From NCBI GenBank assembly GCA_020859745.1, contig JAJBVQ010000186.1, positions 1 through 8,522 of the forward strand: a stretch of DNA of 8,522 nt. Reading direction: 5' to 3'. The translations under genes were made by a program, and so were the position numbers. This DNA comes from Rikenellaceae bacterium (GTDB lineage Bacteria; Bacteroidota; Bacteroidia; Bacteroidales; Rikenellaceae). Below, one piece after another: positions 1 to 5,345 of this stretch; within the stretch, counting starts at the first letter, position 1; every line of letters starts with the position of its first letter. Under the pieces are notes generated by a model that saw only the letters and a program-made list of their open reading frames with translations, was not told the DNA's origin and did not search any database.

Positions 1-169
1 TTTGTTCACAAAGAGAACAGTACCCTCCAAGGGCAGTAATAAAACGACCGGTTAAAATGCTAATTTGCGCTAAGATACAATTTTTTCGGGAGAGTATCGA
101 AAATTGCCGAATAATTGAGTATCTTGGAAGACCGGTATTCACAATAAGATATCACAAAAAACAAGCGAA
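1..169. other. non-coding leader upstream of ssb
   Basis: This stretch is clearly more AT-rich than the rest of the window and holds no convincing coding region on either strand. It presumably carries the ssb promoter, but I find no exact match to the Bacteroidota -7 box TAnnTTTG on either strand; the nearest is TAATTTG at 61-67, one base short. A small inverted repeat (TGTTC at 3-7, GAACA at 15-19) lies at the left edge and could belong to something outside the window. GACCGGT occurs at 46-52 and again at 130-136. The region directly before the ssb start is A-rich, typical of start sites lacking a Shine-Dalgarno sequence. Confidence 0.6.
72..125. repeat. GTATC short repeats, direct and inverted
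   Basis: GAGTATC occurs at 92-98 and 117-123, exactly 25 bp apart. AAGATAC at 72-78 is the reverse complement of GTATCTT at 119-125, giving three GTATC cores within 54 bp in the ssb leader. The spacing of the two direct copies is about 2.4 helical turns. They may be a regulator binding site or chance similarity in AT-rich DNA. No regulator can be named. Confidence 0.3.
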
Positions 170-634
170 ATGATTAATAAAGTTATTCTGATAGGGAACG
201 TAGGGGCCGAGCCTGAAGTCCGGGCCTTGGAGACCGGCGTAAAGATGGCCCGGTTGCGGATCGCCACCACCGAGCGCATTTACAACGCCTCCACCGGCGA
301 GAAACGTGAGCACACCGAATGGCATACCGTCGTGCTGTGGCGTGGGCAGGCCGACTTCGCCGAAAAATATATCCATAAAGGGAGCCAGGTTTATGTCGAA
401 GGGAAGATTCGCTCCCGCGAGTGGACCGAGGAAGCCACCGGAAACAAACGGTACGCCATCGAGATACTGGCTGACGAAATCCGGTTACTCGGAGGACAGC
501 GGCGGAACGAAGGCCACTACGGCGACCAGCGCCCGCAACCGCAAACCCTGGCGGCGGCACAGCCCGCACAACAAGGAACGCAGGCCGGCGCAGCTCCGCA
601 ACTGCCCAAAGACGCCGACGACCTGCCGTTTTAG
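170..634 (+). CDS. ssb: single-stranded DNA-binding protein SSB
   Basis: SSB coats single-stranded DNA during replication, repair and recombination and recruits partner enzymes through its C-terminal tip. Residues 1-108 form the OB fold: MINKVILIGNVGAEPEVR opens it, and the block around TEWHTVVLW (49-57) and KGSQVYVEGKIRSREW (70-85) matches the bacterial SSB core, with aromatic residues W51, W57 and W85. Residues 109-145 are a Gln/Ala/Pro-rich, probably disordered linker. The protein ends in DADDLPF, the acidic tail with terminal Pro-Phe that binds partner proteins. The 154-residue length is usual for the family. The ATG at 170 is the natural start because the OB fold begins at once; the preceding bases are A-rich with no clear Shine-Dalgarno site. 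The methionine aminopeptidase gene follows 51 bp downstream in the same direction, so co-transcription is possible. Confidence 0.97.
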   Translation: MINKVILIGNVGAEPEVRALETGVKMARLRIATTERIYNASTGEKREHTEWHTVVLWRGQADFAEKYIHKGSQVYVEGKIRSREWTEEATGNKRYAIEILADEIRLLGGQRRNEGHYGDQRPQPQTLAAAQPAQQGTQAGAAPQLPKDADDLPF

Positions 635-657
635 ACCCTTCTTACGCACGGGACAGC

Positions 658-681
658 CGAAGGCGAATTTTCGTACCTTCG
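658..681 (+). promoter_or_regulatory. hairpin and possible -7 box before map
   Basis: CGAAGG (658-663) and CCTTCG (676-681) form a 6-bp inverted repeat. An inner CGA/TCG pairing (664-666 with 671-673) can extend the stem past a 2-base bulge. It ends 4 bases before the map start codon. The right arm overlaps TACCTTCG (674-681), which matches the Bacteroidota -7 box TAnnTTTG except for one base. If it is a promoter, transcripts would start almost at the map ATG. If map is read through from ssb, the hairpin would sit just in front of the start codon. No good -33 TTG lies at the expected distance, so the promoter reading is weak. Confidence 0.35.
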
Positions 682-685
682 CGCT

Positions 686-1546
686 ATGCCTAAAATAAAA
701 TTCCGATATAACAGCGCCCCCGCACCGTCCCCTCTCGCCGACGACGTGGAGCGTAAGATCGACTGGTACCGCCAGCGGGGCCATGAAGTTCCCCCGCGCA
801 AACTCATCAAAACCCCGGAACAGATCGAAGGTATCCGGCTCAGCGGGATCGTCAATACCGGCGTGCTCGACCTGGTCGAAAATTCGATCCGGCCGGGAAT
901 GAGTACGGCCGAGATCGACCGCCTCGTGTACGACTACACCGTCTCGCACGGAGCCGTGCCCGCGCCGTTGAATTACGAAGGATTCCCGAAAAGCGTCTGC
1001 ACCTCCGTCAACGAAGTGGTGTGCCACGGCATTCCCGACGAAAAAGTCCTCCTCCGAGAGGGGGATATCGTCAACGTGGACGTCTCCACCATCCTGAACG
1101 GCTACTACTCGGAGGCGTCGCGGATGTTCCTGATCGGAGACGTCCCGGCGGAAAAGCGGCGGTTGGTCGAGGTGACGGAAGAGTGCCTGCGCATCGGGGC
1201 CAAAGCCGCCAAACCATACGGATTCGTCGGGGACATCGGAGCCGCGATTCAGCGGCACGCCGAAAAGAACGGCTACTCCGTGGTGCGCGACCTGTGCGGG
1301 CACGGCGTCGGGCTGGAATTCCACGAAGAGCCGGAAGTGGCCCACTACGGGCACCGGGGAACCGGGATGCTGCTGGTTCCCGGCATGGTTTTCACCATCG
1401 AGCCGATGATCAATATGGGCGACTGGCGCGTGACGGTGGACGAGCGTGACGACTGGACGGTGCGCACCCGCGACGGACTGCCGTCGGCACAGTGGGAACA
1501 CACCTTCGTGATGACCGGTAACGGGCTGAAGATCCTGACCCACTAA
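686..1546 (+). CDS. map: type I methionine aminopeptidase
   Basis: The enzyme removes the initiator methionine from nascent proteins using a two-metal centre in a pita-bread fold. The catalytic domain spans about residues 40-286. By alignment from memory with E. coli MAP (D97, D108, H171, E204, E235), the metal ligands are D132 (NVDV), E143 (YYSEASRMF), H206 (CGHGVG), E239 (TIEPM) and E271 (QWEHTF); H114 and H213 match the substrate-contacting histidines H79 and H178. Position 143 is normally aspartate, so the glutamate is unusual. About 40 residues precede the domain (Pro-rich at 12-16, then basic), making the protein 286 residues against roughly 260 for the short form; this resembles N-terminally extended type I variants. 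The ATG at 686 is the first start after ssb. The 3' end overlaps the convergent MFS gene by 4 bp, leaving no room for a terminator between them. Confidence 0.95.
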   Translation: MPKIKFRYNSAPAPSPLADDVERKIDWYRQRGHEVPPRKLIKTPEQIEGIRLSGIVNTGVLDLVENSIRPGMSTAEIDRLVYDYTVSHGAVPAPLNYEGFPKSVCTSVNEVVCHGIPDEKVLLREGDIVNVDVSTILNGYYSEASRMFLIGDVPAEKRRLVEVTEECLRIGAKAAKPYGFVGDIGAAIQRHAEKNGYSVVRDLCGHGVGLEFHEEPEVAHYGHRGTGMLLVPGMVFTIEPMINMGDWRVTVDERDDWTVRTRDGLPSAQWEHTFVMTGNGLKILTH

Positions 1547-2709
1547 GCTCGGTCGGGATGCGCCGCATGACGCTCGTACCGCCGGTAGAAGACCAGCAGC
1601 AGCGAGAAGCCGACCAACGCGACCGGGGCCGCGACCAGGGCCGGATACTGGTAACCCAGCCCTGCGCGCAGCGGCAGGCCTCCGACATACGCCCCCAGCG
1701 CATTGCCCAGGTTGAAAGCCACCTGCGCGCTGGCCGCGCCCAGCATCTCGCCGCCGGGCGAGTAGCGGATCAACAGGATCTGCTGCGGGCTGGAGACGGC
1801 GAACAGGCCCGCCGTGCAGCAGCACATCAGCAGGACAGACAGCCATCCGGTCCCGGAGAAAAAGAAGATCGAAAGCAGGACCGCGAAGATACACCCCTGC
1901 GTGACCATCGCCACGCGGCCCGGCATATAGATGTCCGACAGCTTGCCCCCCGCCAGGTTTCCAACTACCATCCCCGCCCCGGCGAGGATCATCAGTAGCG
2001 AAACGCTCTCCGGCCGGAAACCCGACACGTGGGTCAGCAGCGGGTTGATATAACTGTACCAACAGAATACGCTCCCGTTGCCGAACATCGTCGCTCCGAT
2101 GATGAGCCACGGCGCGAGGTGCTTCAGGAACCGGAACTGCCCTTTGAAACCGGTGTCGGGCAGCCCTTCGACCCGGGGTACCCACCGCCGGATGCAGAAC
2201 AGGGTCGCCACGCCCCACGCGCCGACCAGCAGGAACGGCACACGCCACGAGACGGCGTTGCTGAGCCAAGTCCCCAGCGGCACGCCGAACAGGTTGGCGA
2301 CCGTCATTCCGGCGAACATGATCGACACGGCGGTGGAACCCTTCCCCGGGTCGGCCAGTTTCGAGGCGACGATCGACCCGACGCCGAAATAGGCCCCGTG
2401 CGGCAACCCGGAGATAAACCGGGCCGCGAGCAGCGTCAAGAAGTGCGGGGCGAGGCGGGCGAAAATATTCCCGTCCATAAACCCCGACACCAGCACCACC
2501 AAAATATGCTTGAGCGTATATTTCCGGGCCAGCACCCGCGGCGGCGCGCCGACGCAGACCCCGATGGCATAGGCCGAGATCAGGTGGCCCGCCGTGGCGA
2601 TGCTGACCTTCATTTCGGCGGCCACGTCGGGCAGGATGCCCATCATCACGAATTCGGCGATGCCGAGTCCCAGCGTGCCGAAAGCCAGGGCGATCAGGCT
2701 TTTCTTCAT
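1543..2709 (-). CDS. MFS exporter, AraJ/DHA1-like
   Basis: This is a predicted proton-coupled inner-membrane exporter of the major facilitator superfamily, with about 12 hydrophobic segments in 388 residues. The N-terminal pattern GTLGLGIAEFVMMGILPDVA (11-30), with acidic E19 in helix 1, then GHLISAYAIGVCVGAP (41-56) and SGLPHGAYFGVGS (100-112), is typical of the AraJ/drug:H+ antiporter-1 group. GNLAGGKLSD (250-259) is the motif-A copy in the second half. The first-half loop after helix 2 reads PPRVLARKYTLK, a degenerate motif A. An in-frame ATG at 2745 is possible, but I prefer 2709 because helix 1 follows at once and an exact TAnnTTTG box lies between the two. Substrate is unknown: AraJ relatives are linked to sugars, and others to chloramphenicol or arabinose-like compounds. 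It is divergent from the SMR gene. Confidence 0.9.
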   Translation of the reverse strand: MKKSLIALAFGTLGLGIAEFVMMGILPDVAAEMKVSIATAGHLISAYAIGVCVGAPPRVLARKYTLKHILVVLVSGFMDGNIFARLAPHFLTLLAARFISGLPHGAYFGVGSIVASKLADPGKGSTAVSIMFAGMTVANLFGVPLGTWLSNAVSWRVPFLLVGAWGVATLFCIRRWVPRVEGLPDTGFKGQFRFLKHLAPWLIIGATMFGNGSVFCWYSYINPLLTHVSGFRPESVSLLMILAGAGMVVGNLAGGKLSDIYMPGRVAMVTQGCIFAVLLSIFFFSGTGWLSVLLMCCCTAGLFAVSSPQQILLIRYSPGGEMLGAASAQVAFNLGNALGAYVGGLPLRAGLGYQYPALVAAPVALVGFSLLLVFYRRYERHAAHPDRA

Positions 2710-2732
2710 AGCGTACCGATTTTTCGAAGGCC

Positions 2733-2765
2733 CAAAAATAGCCAATAATCGGGTCTGTTATTCAA
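2733..2765 (-). promoter_or_regulatory. Bacteroidota-type promoter for the MFS gene
   Basis: On the minus strand, TATTTTTG (2740 down to 2733) matches the -7 consensus TAnnTTTG exactly. A TTG (2765-2763) lies 22 bases upstream, slightly longer than the usual 19-21. Transcription would start near 2727, leaving a short leader of about 17 bases to the ATG at 2709. This rules against the longer start at 2745, which would be upstream of the transcript. Confidence 0.55.
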
Positions 2766-2830
2766 TTTCCGTACCGGGACGGCGGGAAATTTTCAGGAAC
2801 CGGAAGGAATGGGCCGGGCTTTAAAATCGC

Positions 2831-2838
2831 TATCTTTA
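2831..2838 (+). promoter_or_regulatory. possible -7 box for the SMR gene
   Basis: TATCTTTA differs from TAnnTTTG only in the last base and lies 22 bases before the SMR start codon, a suitable leader distance. No TTG is seen 19-21 bases upstream, so the call rests on the -7 box and position alone. Together with the minus-strand promoter at 2733-2765 it makes 2710-2860 a divergent promoter region. Confidence 0.35.
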
Positions 2839-2860
2839 CCCGGTAACGATTCCGTCCCCG

Positions 2861-3193
2861 ATGAAAGCCTACCTTTTCCTGCTGGCCGCGATCCTCTTCG
2901 AGATCGGCGCCACCACGACCCTCAAAATGACCGAGCAGTTCACCCGCCCCGTGCCGAGCATCCTGACCGTTATCGGCTACGGCGCGGCATTCTACTGCCT
3001 GAGCCTCGCCCTGCGGACTATTCCGGTGGGCATCGCCTATGCCATCTGGTCGGGCGTGGGCATCGTCTTTATCGCCCTGATCGGGTGGCTCGCCTTCAAG
3101 CAACGGCTCGACCTGCCGGCCATTATCGGCATGCTGATGATCGTGGGTGGAGTGCTCATTATCAATGTATTCTCCAAAACGGCCGGACACTAA
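2861..3193 (+). CDS. emrE: EmrE-like small multidrug resistance transporter
   Basis: SMR proteins are four-helix inner-membrane antiporters that exchange protons for cationic compounds such as quaternary ammonium ions. At 110 residues this one has the exact length of E. coli EmrE and, compared from memory, aligns without gaps. The essential proton/substrate glutamate is E14 in helix 1. Y60 and W63 fall in AYAIWSGVGIV (59-69) at the EmrE substrate-site positions. QRLDLPAIIGM (81-91) and GVLIIN (97-102) match closely, and G90/G97 keep the helix-4 dimer contact. Helices are roughly 4-21, 33-51, 57-77 and 85-103. Charged residues are almost evenly split between the two sides (K2, R52, K106 against K22, R29, K80, R82), as in dual-topology homodimers. 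It stands alone, with no paired second SMR gene. Guanidinium-exporting (Gdx/SugE) members are the main alternative, but the residues favour the EmrE side. Confidence 0.93.
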   Translation: MKAYLFLLAAILFEIGATTTLKMTEQFTRPVPSILTVIGYGAAFYCLSLALRTIPVGIAYAIWSGVGIVFIALIGWLAFKQRLDLPAIIGMLMIVGGVLIINVFSKTAGH

Positions 3194-3213
3194 AACCGGT
3201 TCGGCGGCGTTTC

Positions 3214-3240
3214 CGGCCTTTCGGGCGGGGAAAAGGGCCG
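3214..3240 (+). terminator. possible weak terminator after the SMR gene
   Basis: CGGCCTTT (3214-3221) can pair with AAGGGCCG (3233-3240) through 8 bp including one G-T pair, around an 11-base loop. The following bases (TTTCGTCTATTTTATT) are T-rich but not a clean run. It lies 20 bases past the SMR stop. It could end the SMR transcript, or be bypassed so that the next gene is co-transcribed. Confidence 0.35.
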
Positions 3241-3278
3241 TTTCGTCTATTTTATTCTCTCCCGCCCGGCACCGGCGC

Positions 3279-3286
3279 TACTTTTA
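3279..3286 (+). promoter_or_regulatory. possible -7 box for the secreted protein gene
   Basis: TACTTTTA matches TAnnTTTG except for the last base and lies 29 bases before the ATG at 3316. The same G-to-A deviation is seen in the box before the SMR gene. I see no -33 TTG at the right distance. Confidence 0.3.
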
Positions 3287-3315
3287 CGCCTGTTAACCAC
3301 TAACACGTAAAAGCT

Positions 3316-3903
3316 ATGAAAACAAGACAGATCACCCGGTGGGCCGTGGCCGCCGTATTCGCGCTCGGCGCACAGCTGGCCGGGGCGCAGCCCGGCGGGG
3401 ATTTCGGCGGTGACTTCGGAGGCGGCATGCCCCCCTTCCCTGGCGAAGGATTCCCCAGGCAACAAACCGTGCGGCCCGACAACAAAGAGGCCGCCCGCCG
3501 AATGACCGACGAAATGCAGCGGTCGCTGGCGCTGACCGACAAACAGTACAAAAAAGTTTATAAGCTGAACCTGAAATGGCTCGACGCCCGTTCGGAAACC
3601 CCGACGGAAGAGACCCGGCCGACACCTCCGGCGGGCGGATTCGGAAACGATGACAGAAACCGGTTCGACGAAGGCCCGAGACCGGGAAACCGTTCCCCGG
3701 AACGCCAACAAGTCCCCGAACCCCGGGACGGCATGCAGGACTATGGCCTCAACGAGCCTTCGGACGAAGAGCTGGCTGCCCGGAATGCCCGACTGAAAAA
3801 GGTGCTGACCGCGGAGCAGTACACCGAATGGCAGAAGCGGGAGTCCGCCCGCCGCAGCCACGAGCACAGGAAACCGTCGGGCGACCGCTTCCGGAAAGAG
3901 TAA
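3316..3903 (+). CDS. secreted LTxxQ-motif protein, DUF4890/Spy-like
   Basis: A probable periplasmic protein of unknown precise role. Residues 1-24 are a Sec signal peptide: a basic start, a hydrophobic core (WAVAAVFALGAQL) and an AGA cleavage site before Q25. Mature residues 25-48 are rich in Gly, Phe and Pro (GGDFGGDFGGGMPPFPGEGF). Residues 56-90 form a helix with the first LTxxQ motif (LTDKQ, 73-77). Residues 91-148 are charged, Pro-rich and probably disordered. A second helix (149-180) has the second LTxxQ motif (LTAEQ, 164-168), and the tail is basic. Paired LTxxQ motifs recall the CpxP/Spy periplasmic chaperones and the DUF4890 proteins common in Bacteroidota, where the fold is a helical hairpin. 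The long insert between motifs is unlike compact Spy. It converges on the efflux operon, separated by a strong terminator. An envelope-stress role is inference only. Confidence 0.75.
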   Translation: MKTRQITRWAVAAVFALGAQLAGAQPGGDFGGDFGGGMPPFPGEGFPRQQTVRPDNKEAARRMTDEMQRSLALTDKQYKKVYKLNLKWLDARSETPTEETRPTPPAGGFGNDDRNRFDEGPRPGNRSPERQQVPEPRDGMQDYGLNEPSDEELAARNARLKKVLTAEQYTEWQKRESARRSHEHRKPSGDRFRKE

Positions 3904-4000
3904 GCCGGATTGGAGCTGTTCCTTTTCGTCCTGAACCGTTTTCCGGCGCTGTTGCGGACGGTTCGCGGCATCAGGCGCAAGCCGCCGGGCTAACAAACGA

Positions 4001-4030
4001 AAAACGGCCTTTCAATCGAGAGGCCGTTTT
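4001..4030. terminator. bidirectional Rho-independent terminator
   Basis: AAAACGGCCT (4001-4010) is perfectly complementary to AGGCCGTTTT (4021-4030). The stem extends inward through a G-T pair and two more pairs (4011-4013 with 4018-4020) to a four-base loop AATC (4014-4017). The A run on one side and T run on the other let it work in both directions. It lies between the convergent secreted-protein gene (stop at 3903) and the channel gene (stop at 4047), so it can end both transcripts. Confidence 0.88.
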
Positions 4031-4046
4031 CATACCCGTCAGACGC

Positions 4047-5345
4047 CTACCGCCCCGTCACCAGAAGGTATTTCGCCAGCTTTACCCGGTAATCCGCGCT
4101 GGCATCGGTCAGCAGGTCGCGGCCCTGCTGCAACAACGTCTGCGCATCCAGCAGATCGGTCAGCGACACCGTCCCCGCCCTGAAATAATCCTCGTTCAGC
4201 CGCAGGTTCTCCGTCGCCGAAGTGATCGTCTTTCGCGCCAACAGGATCTGCTTGTAGGCCTCCTGCAACTCGTTCCAGCATTGGGTGATCTCGACCTGCA
4301 TCATCTCCACCGCCTGCCGGCGGTCATTCTCGGCCTGCCGGCGTTTGAGCTGTTCGCGCCTGACGGCGTGCGAGCCGCCCCACCAGCCCGTGATGGGCAC
4401 CGAAACGCTGGCGAACACCATCCCGAAATCGTTGTCCTGACCCGACAGGTCATGATACAGATAGCCGGCTCCCACGCCCACGGTCGGCATGTTCCTGCCG
4501 CGCGTCATCCGGATCTGCTGTTTCGACGCCTCGACATTCTTATCCAGCAGCCGCGCCTCCGGGCGCAGTTTCGCTGCCGCCGCAGCATCGGTGTACCAGC
4601 TTTCCGGCGCATCCGGCGTGCCGAACGCTTCCGTCTCGATGTCGAACGGCTCCTCCAGCGGCATGCCGACATATTGGGCCAACAGCAAGCGGGTCACGTT
4701 GATCCCGTTCTCGACTTTCAGGCGGCTGCTCTCGGTCTCCTGCTGCTTAAGCTCGACCCGCAGCAGGTCGTTCCGCGTCGAAATGCCCGCCTTGACCGCC
4801 ATTTCCACATCTCGGCGGATCTGTTCCAGCTGCCGGTCCACCGCATCCAGCGTCTCCAGCTTGCCGCGCAGGGCCACGATCTGCCAGAAATATTTTTCGA
4901 CCGTCTCGTTCACCTCCCGCTCCGACACTTTCAGTTTCAGGCCGCCCGCCTCCTCGCCGATGCGCGCCAGCCTGTTGCCCGCGGCCACCTGCCGCCCGGC
5001 GAAGAGCGGCTGGAGGGCCGTCACGCCACCCATCAGGCCGTGCTTCATCATCCCCATCGAGAGCGGCGGCAGGGTCAGGCCCGGTATAGGCAGCTCCAGC
5101 GGTACGGAGAGCCGCAGCATGTCGTGGCTAGCGTCGAAAGCCATGCCCGCCGCGCTGATATTCGGGAAAAAGTTGGTGAACGCCTCCCGGCGGGTCTGCC
5201 CGGCAATATCGACGTCCAACCGGCTGTTCTTCATCTTATTGTTGTTCTCCAAGGCCATCGTCCGGCACTGCTCCAGCGTATAGGTCTGCGCCGAGGCGGT
5301 CGAGCAAAGGACAAGGGCGGCCAGGAGGGTGAGGTTACGCTTCAT
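4047..5345 (-). CDS. TolC-family outer membrane efflux channel
   Basis: This is the predicted outer-membrane exit duct of the tripartite pump encoded with it. Residues 1-19 are a signal peptide ending ASA before Q20. A cysteine at 14 follows LVL, which is a poor lipobox, so the protein is probably not a lipoprotein. YTLEQCRTMALENN (22-35) is the typical start of the mature family. Two structural repeats follow, about 22-235 and 250-432, each with long amphipathic helices; the hallmark segments are GISTRNDLLRVELKQQE (187-203) and GTVSLTDLLDAQTLLQQGR (391-409). FGMVFASVSVPI (307-318) is the second repeat's beta region leading to a short WWGG turn. The length of 432 residues is normal. The ATG at 5345 overlaps the permease stop by 11 bp, suggesting translational coupling, and no promoter is needed at this junction. 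It is last in the operon and ends 16 bases from the terminator hairpin. Confidence 0.95.
   Translation of the reverse strand: MKRNLTLLAALVLCSTASAQTYTLEQCRTMALENNNKMKNSRLDVDIAGQTRREAFTNFFPNISAAGMAFDASHDMLRLSVPLELPIPGLTLPPLSMGMMKHGLMGGVTALQPLFAGRQVAAGNRLARIGEEAGGLKLKVSEREVNETVEKYFWQIVALRGKLETLDAVDRQLEQIRRDVEMAVKAGISTRNDLLRVELKQQETESSRLKVENGINVTRLLLAQYVGMPLEEPFDIETEAFGTPDAPESWYTDAAAAAKLRPEARLLDKNVEASKQQIRMTRGRNMPTVGVGAGYLYHDLSGQDNDFGMVFASVSVPITGWWGGSHAVRREQLKRRQAENDRRQAVEMMQVEITQCWNELQEAYKQILLARKTITSATENLRLNEDYFRAGTVSLTDLLDAQTLLQQGRDLLTDASADYRVKLAKYLLVTGR

Noticed and set aside
1..20. Inverted repeat TGTTC/GAACA as a terminator of a gene to the left
   Set aside because: The stem is only 5 bp and AT-rich with no T-run in either direction; it is too weak to call.
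485..2269. A long open frame of 594 codons on the minus strand across ssb, map and part of the MFS gene
   Set aside because: It is antisense to two well-identified genes, is rich in Arg, Gly, Pro and Val as GC-rich shadow frames are, and has no recognisable domain or membrane pattern.
2710..2745. A 12-residue N-terminal extension of the MFS protein starting at 2745
   Set aside because: An exact -7 promoter box lies inside it at 2733-2740, and the family's first membrane helix begins right after the ATG at 2709.
5286..5345. Lipoprotein signal in the TolC-family protein because of Cys14
   Set aside because: The residue before the cysteine is Leu, not Gly, Ala or Ser, and a good signal peptidase I site (ASA before Gln) follows five residues later.
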